Shown: one piece after another, positions 12,172 to 27,021 of the stretch
How positions within the stretch are numbered: the first letter of the stretch is position 1
Layout of the letters: each line of letters starts with the position of its first letter
Program-made: the position numbers and the translations under genes
Source of the DNA: Balamuthia mandrillaris
Taxonomy: Eukaryota > Discosea > Longamoebia > Balamuthiidae
DNA length: 55,018 nt
NCBI GenBank assembly: GCA_031835245.1
Contig: JAVKOQ010000340.1
Location: 1-55,018, forward strand
Direction: 5' to 3'
The notes under the pieces: model-generated
The model's input: only the letters and a program-made list of their open reading frames with translations
What the model was told of the DNA's origin: nothing
Database searches by the model: none

Positions 12172-13109
12172 GAACAAAAGAAATACAACAAAAGCAAAGA
12201 AATAACAGCATAAAAAGAAGGAAAGAAAGCAACCAAAGAAGAAGTGACGTACGATCGGAACAGGTAGGCCCGTAGAAGCCAACGTTACACTCGCATTGCC
12301 CAGTTTGGTTGTTGCATACACCTCCGCCAGCGGCCTCGCTACAGCCATCCTGTTGGCAGTTGCCAACATTGCAAGAGTCTCCGGTCCAACCGGGCTTGCA
12401 CTCACACTCGTTGTCCATGTTACAAAAACCATTGCCCGAGCACCTGTCTGGGCAGTTGACTACCGTTCCAAATAAATAATGTTAGACGACATAAACGAAA
12501 GAAAAGAGAGAGAGAAGCAGAGAAGCGAAGAGAGAAAGAGAGGGAGAGTGAGAAAGAGAGAGAGAGAGAGAGAGAGAGAAGCAGAGAAGACGTGCCTCCA
12601 GCATAAGTCAAAGCAAAGCCAGAATGACTGACCATCAAGTCAGCAAAGAAGAAGACGGTGGCGTTAGCGCCCGGTACGACGATGGGATCCTCCTGGGAGG
12701 TGTCCTGCCGCTCTCCCGTGCGCCACACAATCTGGCTAGCGGAGGTGGGCTCCAGCCCTTTGTAGATGCTGACATAGTCGTAGAGGAACTCGAGGTCCAG
12801 CTTGGTGAGGCGAAGGTCGATCTGGTTGGTCTGCTCGGGGTCCAGCTGTATCTGCCATATGCAACGGCTGTTGTGGCGGTAGTGGCCGCCTCCTTCATGG
12901 TCGGTGATCACCCCCGTTTGTGCCGTCAAGCGAACCGTTCCGGAACAAAAATCTGATCAAGTTTTTTTTTCCGTATCAGAGGAGAAAAGACAGAGAGGAG
13001 GGTGCAAGAACGTACTGGAAGGTGGGTCATCTGCTGCAACGAAGCTGACAGCTAAGCAGCACAACAAGAAGAGGCAACCGCCCAGCCGGCACTTGGTGTG
13101 GCAGTTCAT
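8650..13109 (-). CDS. Mosaic EGF/CUB-domain type I transmembrane protein
   Basis: Likely cell-surface adhesion or receptor protein. The start at 13109 gives a signal peptide (MNCHTKCRLGGCLFLLCCL then AVSFVAADD). Domains in order: CUB1 (about 12955-12595); two EGF-like (12470-12250, including NMDNECECKPGWTGDSCN); CUB2 (12120-11750); two EGF-like (11680-11370, including CEVGFSGADCS); CUB3 (11320-10955); two EGF-like (10860-10560); CUB4 (10520-10090); one EGF-like (about 9970); a beta-rich segment resembling a pre-peptidase C-terminal/PPC fold (9900-9540, GTWYLGVEGHNDEG); and two EGF-like (9385-9115). An acidic linker follows, then one transmembrane helix (AIVVVLILLIFFAFAMGGAF, about 8940-8880) and a Pro/Ala-rich cytoplasmic tail ending GGYAQFY. 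About a dozen introns separate the domains, many carrying GA repeats on the + strand. The architecture recalls attractin-type mosaics, but orthology cannot be claimed. Confidence 0.85.
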
Positions 13110-13519
13110 CCTCCTCTCTCTCTTTTTTTATTAATGTACAGTACCAAACAAAAAAAAAAAAATCCGTGCCCTTCCCTTGGACCGTTTGGCTGGAGAGGAG
13201 CGGAGAGAGTCCAAGAACGGCCTTCTTTGTTTGTGGTTCGTCGAAAAGAAAAGTAATGAAAGGCCTTCCTGTTACGTGGCCCTCCTTTTCTTGCTGCCCT
13301 TATTATTGCTTGTATCTATCACTTTGGCCGTATTTATTGCCGGGGGGTTCATTGCACCTCCGGGCGCGGCATTGTCTTCCATCACAATTGTCCATCGGCC
13401 CTCCGTATTCATTGTGAGGCGCACCGGAGGGACGTTTGGTGCCCGTGGGCGCTTCTACCCTTCGCCACCACACTTAATTCATTACGTCACCCATTAAAAA
13501 AACAGCCGTACTGAGGCAC

Positions 13520-13567
<48 letters not shown>

Positions 13568-13717
13568 CACGAAGATGGAGAACTAGCAAGGGAGGTTCCA
13601 TGCTCGCCAAGAAGAAGGAGAAGGAGAAGGAGAGGGATAAAAGAAAAGGAGGAGGAGGAGGAGGAAGAAAAAGAACAAAAAAGTTTTTGTGGGAAGAAAG
13701 AAAACAGAACAAACAAA
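13110..13717. other. Intergenic region between EGF/CUB gene and cytochrome c1 gene
   Basis: Holds the putative promoter of the EGF/CUB gene (A/T blocks just upstream of its ATG near 13125-13162), unremarkable mixed sequence, and a (GA)n tract at about 13521-13566 followed by a purine-rich GGA/GAA stretch (13600-13700). That stretch lies just downstream of the cytochrome c1 stop. No gene seen. Confidence 0.55.
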
Positions 13718-14453
13718 TTACTTGCCGCCGGTGCCAAAGCCCTTCGGGAACTGAATCTGACGCGTTTTGAGGACGGACCACTTGAGTCGCTTCCAATAGA
13801 GGGTCGGCGCGAGGCCCAAGGTGAGCAAGAAAATGGCCTTGATGCCCATCTTCTTGCGGTCATCGTGCTCAGGCTCGGAGGCCCAGCAGAGAAAAGTGGT
13901 GACGTCCTTAGCCATCTGAGAGATGGAAGCCTCGGTGCCATCCTCGTACTCCAACATGCCTTCCCTGAGGGGAGGAGGCATGGAGATGCCGCCACCCTCA
14001 AAGTAGGGGTTGTAAAACATTCCCTGCCTGACCTTCACTCCCGCGGGGGGCTTAGTGTAGCCGGTCAGCAGCTGGAAGACATAGTTGTCTTTGTCGGGCC
14101 TAGCCTTGATGATGAGGGATAGATCAGGAGGAAGGGCACCGTTGTTGGCGGAACGCGCGGCCTGTTCATTGGGGTAAGGGGCCGGCAGGGGGTCAGACAG
14201 TTTACCAGGTCTTGTGTACATCTCGCCGTCATCGTCGGGTCCGTCCTCGTAGTCCACTCCAGCGGCGATCTCCTTCAGCTCCTCTTCAGTATAGGCCACG
14301 TCCACCATGTGGCGGTAGGCAACAAGGTTGAGACTGTGGCAGGAGGAGCAGACCTCACTGAATACTTGGTGGCCACGACGAATACTGCATTTTTTTGCGC
14401 CCAAGCAAGCAGAGAAAAAGGCAGAGAGAAGGAAAAAAGAGGAAGAGGAGACG

Positions 14454-14507
<54 letters not shown>

Positions 14508-15189
14508 CAGAGAGCGAAGGGAGAGTATTCGATGAGAAAAGCTCGAAGCGGAAAAGGGCAAAGAACAAAGTAGAACTTACCTAGCGTGGTCAAACGACTG
14601 CCAGGGGAGTCTGTGAGACCAAGGATATTCCGGAGGCCGCACAGCGCCGCTGGCGTGAGCAGTGCCCAAGGAGAGTACGCCCACAGTACCCACCAAGAAC
14701 GAGCCAACGCCCAAGGCAAGAAGGCCATACTTCTTATCCTTGAGTGTTCGATGTTAAAGGAAAGTGGGGTGCGTGTGTGAGAGAGTGATTGATTTAAAAG
14801 AGAGAAGAGAAAAAACGGGACGGTGGAGGAGACTTGTTAATAGCGCACCTTTGTGTACGCAGCACCAGATGTGGTGGAGAAAGCGCGTTGAGCGAGGGGC
14901 AGCGATGATGATGCCTGTGAACAGAAGGAGGAAGGAGCAGAGGGTGACGAGGTCGGAGTGAGCTTCTAGCGGAAAGCGAAAGAGAGAGAACAAAATTCTA
15001 AAAAAAAATAATATAACATCCTCCGAAAGTAATCCATCGAAGAAAGCGCCATAATAGAAAAAAAATGTACAGGAGAGAGCGAGCGGACAAATAAAAAAAT
15101 CTTCCAGAAGAATTAAAATCAAAAATGCCCAAGGAGGGCCTTACCGCAGGTGTGCCTCGAGTGGCAACTCCCAGTGTTTGCTTCAGCAT
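13718..15189 (-). CDS. CYC1: Cytochrome c1, heme subunit of mitochondrial complex III
   Basis: Carries electrons from the Rieske protein to cytochrome c in the inner mitochondrial membrane. Four exons join in frame: 15189-15145, 14914-14849, 14738-14581 and 14384-13718 (311 residues). The first two exons encode a Ser/Arg/Ala-rich presequence ([15 protein letters not shown] then [15 protein letters not shown]). The third carries a hydrophobic sorting segment, [19 protein letters not shown], as expected for a bipartite import signal. The heme site is a canonical CSSCH in [19 protein letters not shown], and the axial-Met region reads [10 protein letters not shown]. The C-terminal anchor is [20 protein letters not shown]. 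The first intron after the presequence and the intron with the (GA)n tract at 14460-14505 are typical of the locus. It is divergent from the cytochrome b5 gene. Confidence 0.96.
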
Positions 15190-15625
15190 TTTGTCCTCTC
15201 AAACAATTTTATTTTTAACCGTGATTGGATGTGAACGGGGACCCACCGACCGCAAAGACCGCTTCTTCCTCTTCGCTTCAACCCCCCCCTTTTTTTTTCC
15301 CTCTCTCGCGCTCTTCCCAAAATTTTGTGTTGAGTTAAATATGTTTATTCGTCGACATATTTTTAGTCGACAAACCCTAACACATCCCCATGCAACCCTA
15401 ACCCAATGCACCCTTCGCACCCTTTCTTTCCTTTCCGTTCGTCGACAAGAAACCAACCAAAAAATTCTCCGGTCGTTCGTCTGGAAAGAGGGAATAACAA
15501 AGTCCTCCTCCTCTATTAACGCACTCACTTCCTGCCTGTCTGCCTCTGCCTCTGCCTCTTCCTCTTTCGTTTTTTATTTATTTATTATTTTTTCAACAAA
15601 AGAAAAAAACGTTTCACCACCCACC
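15190..15625. other. Divergent promoter region, cytochrome c1 / cytochrome b5
   Basis: A 436-bp spacer between two divergent heme-protein genes. It contains three GTCGAC palindromes (15351, 15366, 15441), two TAACCC-type words near 15375 and 15395, and pyrimidine-rich tracts close to the cytochrome b5 start. No ORF of interest was seen. Confidence 0.6.
15351..15446. promoter_or_regulatory. Cluster of three GTCGAC palindromes
   Basis: GTCGAC occurs at 15351-15356, 15366-15371 and 15441-15446, each preceded by T-rich sequence (TTATTC, TTTTA, CGTTC) and followed by A (ATATT, AAACC, AAGAA). The cluster sits in the middle of the cytochrome c1 / cytochrome b5 divergent spacer. The regulatory role is inferred from recurrence in other promoters of the window. 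Confidence 0.5.
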
Positions 15626-16261
15626 ATGAGCAAGATTATCACTCTTGAGGAACTCGCCCAACACAACACCGAGGAGGACCTGTGGATCGCCATCCACGGC
15701 AAAGTCTACAACATCACCCAATTCCGTGAGGAGCATCCTGGTGGCGATGGTGTGCTTTACGAACACGCAGGTGTGCGCGACTTGTTTTTTTAACCTCCGT
15801 TGGGTTTTTTCTTTCACAAAAATCTAACGCTATTCCGCTCCCATCAACGTCAAAATCAATGGGATTGACATCAAAGGCAGGGACGCCACTGAGGCTTTCG
15901 AGGATGTAGGACACTCTGACGAAGCTCGTGGAACGCTCGATCAATATTATGTTGGAGATCTTCCTGCCGATGAGGTACACTCTTGTCCCCTTTTTTTTTT
16001 AACTTTTTTTCACGTTTTTCTCTTTTATTGCTTGTTTTTTTTTTTGGGGTTGTGCGATCGGTTTACCAGCAAACAAGCACACCAACCAACAACCTCTTGA
16101 CGGGCGACGGTGCCAAGAGGATGAGGATCTCCGACGTGGTGGGTCCGGACACCTCCGCACCAGGCAAGCCCAAAGCCAGCCCCAACGTTGTCAAGCAGCT
16201 CGCCATCCCTCTCATTATCATTGCCGCCGGTTTGGCGATACGCTACTACTGGGCTGCCTAA
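15626..16261 (+). CDS. Tail-anchored cytochrome b5
   Basis: Small electron-transfer hemoprotein, anchored by its C-terminus in the ER or outer mitochondrial membrane, that serves desaturases and P450s. Three exons: 15626-15770, 15877-15974 and 16070-16261, giving 144 residues, the usual family length. The heme-binding core is intact: [19 protein letters not shown], the first axial His in HPGGDGVL, and the second in [14 protein letters not shown] 30-residue Thr/Pro/Lys-rich linker follows, then a single hydrophobic tail anchor ([18 protein letters not shown]). The ATG at 15626 has a CCACC upstream context and is the only sensible start. Confidence 0.96.
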
Positions 16262-17066
16262 AAGGAACAAACAAAAAAACAACCTCTCCCTTCACCTTCT
16301 CTTTGCTTCTGCATAAATACCTCTTACATTTCACTGCTTCCGTTACTCACTCCCCTCTCTTAATTGCTACTCACTCTTTCTCCTCTCTTAGTCGTTCTCT
16401 TCTTTCTTTATGGTTCTCTTCATCGTTCTCTTCGTCGTTCTCTTCATCGTTCTCTTCGTCGTTCTCTTCTCTTCTCTTCTCTTCGTCGTTCTCTTCATCG
16501 TTCTCTTCTCTTCTCTTCTCTTCTCTTCTCTTCTCTTCTCTTCTCTTCTCTTCTCTTCTCTTCTCTTCTCTTCTTTCTCTTCTCTTCTCTTCTCTCTTCT
16601 CTTCTCTTCTCTTCTCTTCTCTTCTCTTCTCTTCTCTTCTCTTCTCTTCTCTTCTCTTCTCTTCTCTTCTCTTCTCTTCTCTTCTTCTTCTCTTCTCTTC
16701 TCTTCTCTTCTCTTCTCTTCTCTTCTCTTCTCTTCTCTTCTCTTCTCTTCTCTTCTCTTCTCTTCTCTTCTCTTCTCTTCTCTTCTCTCTGCACAATCTC
16801 TTCTCCCTAGGGTTCTCTCTTCTCCTCTCTCTTCTCTGCCGACAACCCAGATCACAAAGAGCATTACGTCAGCATAATCTTATCTCCGATCCGTTAATGA
16901 ATTTATTATTATAGAGATAAAATGATGAATAAATCAAATAACCCCAAAACAATAAAAAAAACCGAAAGGACAAAGGGAACAGCACGAGGTAACGCACATA
17001 ACGGTTCCCGACCCTCCTCCTTGCCTCGCTTCCTTCCATGCCAAAGCACCAAAGAGCGAGTTGACC
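16262..17066. other. Intergenic region with TTCTC array; promoter of the RasGAP-VPS9 gene
   Basis: Between the cytochrome b5 stop and the ATG of the next gene. It is mostly filled by the TTCTC pentamer array (16395-16795). The last 200 bp are AT-rich (TTTATTATTATAGAG near 16900) and presumably hold the promoter and 5' UTR of the downstream gene. No gene seen. Confidence 0.6.
16395..16795. repeat. (TTCTC)n pentanucleotide array with TTCGTC/TTCATC variants at the left end
   Basis: About 400 bp. The left third alternates TTCTC with TTCGTCG and TTCATCG variants. From about 16500 the unit is nearly pure TTCTC with a few single-unit slips near 16573, 16593 and 16683. It is the same unit as the intronic array at 6985-7252 (GAGAA there), again with the pyrimidine strand as the sense strand of the flanking genes. 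Confidence 0.97.
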
Positions 17067-19238
17067 ATGTCGCAACCAAACACCAACACCAGCATCCACT
17101 CAAGGCCACCGCCAAAGAGAGCACCGCCGCCGCTTCCACCTCTTCCTGCTTCCATCTCTTCTTCCTCCGGCAAACCTTCCTTGGCCGCCTTTCCTCCTCC
17201 TTTTCGGGTCTCCAACAACAAACAAACCGCCACCACCACCATTACCACTACCACAGCCACCAATGCCGCCAACAGCAACAACAGTAATGCCGGAAGAGCT
17301 CGTCCACGATCGACCGAAGTAGCGTCCACTGGCTTCGTTCGCCATCGTCGTTCCTCCAGTTTGGAGCTTTGTCTAACCGCTTTGAAGGAGGAGGGAGGAG
17401 CAAAAGAAGGAGGAGGAGAAGGAAAGAAAGGGCCGACCACTTCGCGCCCCTCGAAGCATAAGAAGGGAGGAGGAGCAGGGAGAGAAGCTGCCGCTTTGTC
17501 GCTTCGTGGCTTCATCTCTTCTGCTGGAGGCGCAAAGAAGAGCAACAACAAAGCTGCCCCTCCTTCATCTTCTGCCGCCACAAAAGCTTCCTCGTCGCCG
17601 TCTCCTTTCTTCATTTCCTTCTCCCCTTCTTCTCCAATGTCCACGTTGCCTCCTCTTTCCCCTCCTCCTTCCTCTTCTTCTGGTGCTGCTGCGGTTCTTG
17701 CGACTTCTCCGCGTACAGCTCATCTCGCTCCCAACAGTAAACTTAGAGCAGCAACAACAGCCACAACCACCACAGCACAACCACAGCCGAATCACCACAG
17801 CAGCTTTCGTTTTGAGCCCATCCATCCTCGTTCCAGTTATGCTGAGGAGGAAGAAGGCAACGAGGCAAGAGAGAGCAAGAAAAGAGGAAGCAGCAGAAGG
17901 AGAGCGAAACCACGCAATGGCAAACTATTGGAAGAACTTCTCAACGTGCTTAAGAAGGAGCTCCTTTGGTTGACTCATGGTATTGCTTGTTGTTGTTGTT
18001 GTCTTATGTTGTTCTTTGTTGAATTGTTTAACAATTTTTCTCTTTTGTCTTCTTTGCTTCTATAGAACGAGAAGAACTGTTGCAAAAACGAGAATGGGTA
18101 GCCGAAACAATGGTTCGAACATGGGCGGAAAGCCTTTTGAGGGCGAGAGAGGCAGTGCGCAGATCCGAACTCTTTCAAAAGTCGGCCATATCTCTCCTCG
18201 ACGCTGCCGACTGTTCTCCTGAACGCAGCTACCAACTTGCTGCCTGTCGGTGGTCTGCCAGCTCTGATGGAGTCAAGAAATATCATGTTTGTGATTTTTT
18301 CTTCTTTTCTCATTTTCTTTTGTTTTTTATTGTTATGTTTGTTTACACAGCCTCCCTCCTCTTTCTCTCTCATATGAATGCAGCGATACTGCCAGTTGGT
18401 AAGACTATTGAAATCGGATTCAGTTTATGTAGCCACCATGCTCACTATGAAGGATTACACCGGGCAAGAGCTTGATTCTCTGCTGGCCACAGTCGGATGG
18501 TTCCATCTATCTCCTCTTGTCATCCCTCATCCTTCATCTCATCGTTAAACGTCATTTAACGACAATAATACCATCAGGTCATTATACGGCGATTTGTTCG
18601 AACTGGAAGCACGAAAGGAGTTGCTGCTGGTGGCAAGACAAGTGGCCGAAAGAGAGTTCAGTGCTTGCGTTACAACTAGCAAGTTTCTTCGACAGAACTC
18701 TGCGTTATCCAAACTGATTACTTTCCTTTCCCGGTTATCTTTCCTCCCTTGCTTCCGTCTTGTTTATTTGCGTTTTACTAATATAATCCTTCAGACATTT
18801 GGACAAAAACGAGTATCTCAAAACGGTGTTAAGCGAGCCTCTCAGAGCAGTAATAAGAGCCTCTGAAGAAGAAGGCGTGGTGCTGGAAAGCAATCCACAA
18901 AAGATCTATGATCAGCTCTCTCCCTCTCTCAAACAACAGGTCTCTTCTTCATTAGATGGTAACCTCGATCCCACAACATTATCGCAACATCCCATCATGA
19001 AGCCGATCATCCATGAAAATATCTTTTGTCTTCCTCCCACTCTCCTCTCTCTCTCTCTCTCTATCCGTTTTCTTTAACCTCTTGGTGGTCTGCTTTTACG
19101 GATGGGAAGGCTCGCTAAACTCTGCCAACAATTCATTCACAGCATTTTTCAGAAGCTTCCAGCTATGCCCTATGAAATGCGGTGGATGGCAAAGACTATT
19201 CTCAGGTTCTCTTCTCATCACTCATCACTCATCACTCA

Positions 19239-19281
<43 letters not shown>

Positions 19282-20061
19282 CTCTCTCCCTGTGTCTCTC
19301 GTGAATTAATTGAACAAAAACAAACAAAAAGGTTACTCTATCAGAAGAACCCCCCTCCTTCTGCAGAAGACATTCGAGCAGTTTTGGGCAATCTGGTCTT
19401 CCTCAGATACTTCAATCCTCCGATAGTCAACCCAGAACCTTATGGCATTCTCTCTGATTCGGACTTGGGAGAGAAAACCAAACAGAACTTGCTTCAGATT
19501 GCCAAAGTGTTGCAGAACTTGGCTGGAGGAGGTTCGATCGGAGACAATGTTGTAGGCACTCCTCTGGAAGACTTCATGAGAAGTCTCGACATGGGAGAGT
19601 TCTTTGAAGAGATGGTTGATGTCGAAGACCCCGCACACTGTCTTTCGGTACTTATCTCTCTCTCTCTCTCTCTCTCTCTTATTTGTTCTAAAAGTATTGA
19701 ACTTTCATTCGTTTCTTTGGTAGTCTATTGGTGAAGAATATTATGGTTGCCAACAGACTTTGGTTATATCTCATAATGAGTTGATCAAGCTACATTCTCT
19801 GTGCAATGAAATGTCAAAGCTTCCTCGCTTGGTATTTTACCACTCCCCCTCCTCCTCCCCTCTCCCTCTGCTCTCAATAAGTTCTGAAACTCTTTATGCA
19901 GAATGAGGCAGATGGAGGCCTTATGAAGTCGGTAATGGAAGAGTTGGGCGAAAGGCCTCCACCACTTCTGGCGCCTAGCGCTGATAACTTTTTCCTTCTT
20001 GTCTTTGGCGAGAGCGTAGATCCAGAACATGCAATCCTTCAATCTTTCCTTCCGATTGGTT

Positions 20062-20101
<40 letters not shown>

Positions 20102-22195
20102 GATCTGAAGTTGCATTGACCATCTATTAACAATTAAAAGAATTGGAAAGCGAGACCTCAGAAGTACAAAAGAAGCTTACAGCAGCTTTGGGCCATCTTA
20201 CTTTGACTTCGTGCAACCGCAACAGGCCCATTTTAGACGTGTTAGGGACCGAATTGGAGGTTTGAAGTTTATCTATCTCGGCCAAACATTCAACTAACTA
20301 CTTCATCAGTTGATTCAAGAGCAAACAGAACAAGAGGTGTTAGCAACATTGCTTGCGGAAGCAATGAGAACGTTGAAGGATCTTCCACCAGAGCTTAAAA
20401 CGAAGGATTATTCTCTCATTTTAAAAGCTGTGAAGAAGGAACACGATCGGCGGAAAGAGTACAGAGAAAAGCTTTCAGAGGAAAAACAACGCCTTCTCCT
20501 TACAGAGCAGAACATCAAAACGCAGATAGAGAGCTTCATGCGCGCGCGAGAAACTGCTATAGACTTCATAAACAGTGCTAAACTGAGAAGATTCAGAGAA
20601 GTATTTTCGTCACAGGTTTGCATTTGCATGCTCCCGCATAGCTCCATATGTATCTTATGATCTTCTCTATTTGCATTACAAAAAGGTGGAATCTTTTGTA
20701 GCTCAAATCAAACACTTGCAAAAGTTAGAGGACAAGAAGGGTAGCGTTAGGGAGTTCATGAAAGTGATAGAGACCGCAATGCAAGGGCACAACATGTGGA
20801 AGAATGCCTCCACGCCCGAACTGAGACGCGCTAGTGCAGATATGGAGCGCTATATCATGCGATTGATATATCCATTCACCTTTGCTCCTAATGAATCCGA
20901 TGTTGCTCGTGATAAAGCCTTTTTCGAACATCTGCATTCCCTTCAGAGCCTTCCTCCTCACCATCCAAGCATTGCTATAGCTTCCGATGGTTCTGAAGAA
21001 GTTCCATATGGTCTTGCTTTGAAAGGTTCGTTTTTCTCACTCCTCATGTGATAAACAGCTTATTTACGCATGCATCTCATTCCGATTGCAGAACTTGGTC
21101 GGCTCAATGACAGCTATTCACCAGAGATATCCTTCTCAGCCTTTCTTGCTTTTCCCTCCTCTTTCTTTAGTTGTTTTAACCTTAACATACAACCACGATA
21201 AGCTGGCATGCATCCAGAAGACTTGTCGCTTGATATTGAGTATCCTTTTTATTTTCAACTCTCTCTTTCTCTCTCTCTCTCTGTCTCTCTGTCTCTCTGT
21301 CTCCCTGTCTCCGGTAAAGAACAGAGCTTTCCTTAACTCTTGATAGACCTGTTGAAGCTTTCTACCTCTCGGGGTGTAGACGAGGCAGCTCTCTTCTTCA
21401 ACGTTCTGGTGTACACCATCATTCAGACCAATCCAGACCGCCTTCTCTCCAATGTACAATACATAGAGGCTTTCGCCAAGCCAGCACAAGTTGATGGCAG
21501 TAACGCTCTCGCTCAATTCATCTCTGCTATCAACTACATTAAAATCATGCAACCTGAAGCAACACAACGTCCACCCTCTTCAGCTTCAGCTTCTACTTCT
21601 TCTTCAGTTACTCCACAGGAAGAAGAACCAACAACAGAATCGTCCTCATCCATACAACAAAGCAAGGATCGTAGAGCTCAACAGCTACGAATGATACGAA
21701 CTCCTTCTATGCGAATGTTGGAGGAAGCAAAAGTGGAAAAACAAAACAGCAGGGAAAACCTTCTGGATAGCCCTCTCAATCTTCGAAGCCCTCTACGGTC
21801 TCGTGTGTTGGTGGTGCGGTCTTCCTCTGGCGGCCGCATGTCCTTCGACGCAACTGATGATGAAGAGGAGGAAGCTCCTACCCTATCGGAGCTTTTGGAG
21901 CAAACGGTTGGTGTTGTCTTGTTATGGGATTCTTCCTTTCTCAAAGTTATTGCTTGTGTTAACAATTTCCTTCCCGTTTACTACCGCAGAATGAATTGCC
22001 AATGACTTACTTGGAGTCGAATATGACACAGCTACAATCACAAGGTACAATAGTTTCTGCCACCGTTCAGCCAAAGAGAGCAAGAGAAAAGAGAGAGACT
22101 AACCGCTGCCATTACCAGATATTCCCCTTTTGTTGTACGAGTACAAGCAAATGGCAAATTTGCTGCGCACAATGGCACAGAGCCAAGAAGCCTAA
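17067..22195 (+). CDS. GAPVD1: GAPVD1-like protein: RasGAP domain plus VPS9 Rab5-GEF domain
   Basis: Predicted regulator of endocytosis combining Ras-family GTPase activation with Rab5 nucleotide exchange. The first exon (17067 to about 17979) encodes a roughly 300-residue Ser/Pro/Thr-rich disordered N-terminus ending in a basic stretch (KRGSSRRRAKPR). A helical region follows. The RasGAP domain (about 18590-19640) shows SKFLRQNSALSKL, where the Arg is in the arginine-finger position, and the diagnostic FLRYFNPPIVNPEPYGI. A coiled helical linker (20310-20600) leads to the VPS9 domain (about 20690-21550) with ARDKAFFEHLHSLQ, HDKLACIQKTC and VYTIIQTNPDRLLSNVQYIE. The C-terminal tail is Ser-rich and acidic and ends LLRTMAQSQEA at 22193. 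The domain pair and order match GAPVD1 (RAP6/Gapex-5). Introns are frequent, several with (CT)n. Internal exon ends are approximate. Confidence 0.88.
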
Positions 22196-22318
22196 GCCAC
22201 CATTACAAGAATTTCTGGCTTTTCTCTTGTTGTTCTCCTCATTTTGTGTTTTGTGTTTTTCTGAAGGGCAGAAAAAGTCAGAAAGTTGGGCAAAGGTACA
22301 GTGTTGAAAACAAACGCT

Positions 22319-25594
<3,276 letters not shown>

Positions 25595-25848
25595 CGACGC
25601 CACCCTTGGATTGGTTTGCTTAGTTTCGCTGCTTGTTTGCTTTGTGGAGACTTTTATTTGTCGACTCGAAACGTTCGTGTCGACACAGAGATGAATGCCA
25701 ACCATAACTTGCATTCCATTAAACTTTCTTGTCGACAAAAGAATTGTCTAAATTCCAAGCCTTTTTTGCATTCCAAACATGGTTTAGATTCCAAATAGTA
25801 AGCAATTTCGGGTCGACTTGAACTTAAAAAAAAAGCACAAACGAAGAG
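25595..25848. promoter_or_regulatory. Divergent promoter, m-AAA protease / PSMD9, with four GTCGAC palindromes
   Basis: A 254-bp spacer between two divergent starts. GTCGAC occurs at 25660-25665, 25679-25684, 25731-25736 and 25812-25817. The last is 32 nt before the PSMD9 ATG and the first about 66 nt before the protease ATG. Local contexts such as TTCGTGTCGACA and CTTGTCGACAAAA resemble those in the other GTCGAC clusters. An A-rich block precedes the PSMD9 start. The regulatory role is inferred. Confidence 0.5.
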
Positions 25849-26857
25849 ATGGAAGAAGCGAAAGAGCTGCTGCGGCAGAAGGACCAGCTGGAGAAGGAGA
25901 TAGAGGAGGTGATAGACTATCTCACGGGACCGGATATGCCTGGCCTCACTGGAGGGCTTGTGGACAAGGAGGGTTTTCCCATCGAGAACGTGGAGCTGAT
26001 CATCGCTGTACGAGAGGCTCGACACAAGCTTGCATGTGAGCACTCACAATCTTTTGCCCTGCTCTCTCTCTCTCCCCCTTGACTCTCTTTTGTGCTAAAT
26101 TTAATTGTTTTCGCGTTCTCCTTTGCACCTTATAAGGCTTGCAAACGGATCACAAAAACCTGATGAAAGAAATCGAACAGGCCATGTACGACGTTCACGC
26201 AAAAGCCAAGAGAGAGGGAACCGTTTCCACCCAAAAACCAGCCACCACCGCAACATTTACAGGTGATGAGAAGCGAAGCTCTATTGCTTTTCTTCCTGCC
26301 TTCCTTTGTTTTTTTTCTTGGTTTCCACTCACAAGCCCATCTATCACTCACACAACGCCAACCTAATCAGAGCTGCTGCAGCAACCTGCTATAGCAGAGG
26401 TAGATCAAGTCTTTGATGAGTCGCCAGCCAAAGAAGCCGGCTTTGTGGTCGGCGACTTTGTGATCAGGTTTGGCTCTGTAGAAGCGACTCCCTCTTCCTC
26501 TTCCTCTTCCACCAATTACCTGCCTTTGATCGGCACTTTGGTGAGCAACTGTGAGGGAAAGCCCGTTGATGTGTTTGTGAAGCGAAGGGTAGGGACGAGC
26601 TTGGACACCTTTCAGATCAAACGGCTCATTCTCTTTCCCAAAAAGTGGAAGGGACGAGGACTCGTGGGGTACGCTTCACTTCCACCTTCTTTGTGGCATT
26701 CTTCCTATGCTATCCCCTCCTTTCTCCTTTCTTGTTGTCATTTTCGCTCTCGTCTCCATCTCCTTCTCAGTTATTGCTTGAAGTTTCTGTTTTTCCTTGT
26801 CCTGACGCCCGCGTTTTTGTTTTACTCAGCTGCCACTTAGTGCCTGCTCGTGACTGA
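25849..26857 (+). CDS. PSMD9: 26S proteasome assembly chaperone PSMD9 / Nas2 (p27)
   Basis: Chaperone that binds Rpt5 (PSMC3) during assembly of the proteasome base. Four exons: 25849-26035, 26137-26262, 26371-26668 and 26830-26857 join in frame to 212 residues (human 223). The N-terminal coiled coil carries ELLRQKDQLEKEIEEVIDYL and the family signature LVDKEGFPIENVELIIAVRE then ARHKLACLQTDHKNLMKEIE. The PDZ domain has VFDESPAKEAGFVVGDFVIR and FGSV. The chain closes with GRGLVGCHLVPARD, the family's usual GC-x-(L/I)-VP ending. A short Ser-rich insert (about six Ser) lies within the PDZ domain. Confidence 0.96.
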
Positions 26858-27021
26858 AAGTCAGCAAGAGAAGACACCAACGAATGGCCACTTGAAAAGA
26901 GGAACAACCTCAACAAACATTTGTAAATACCAAATAACTTTGGCTAAAGATAACATAAAAGGAATAGATGACGGAGAAGCTGGAAAAGAATCTTACAAAC
27001 CCTTAAAGAGCATAAATACTA

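Noticed and set aside
15373-15405. Telomere-like CCCTAAC words
   Set aside because: Only two imperfect copies in an internal promoter region; not an array, so no interstitial telomere is claimed.
16303-16914. Ser/Leu/Phe or Arg/Glu repeat proteins at the TTCTC array
   Set aside because: Stop-free microsatellite; no start context, exon structure or conserved sequence.
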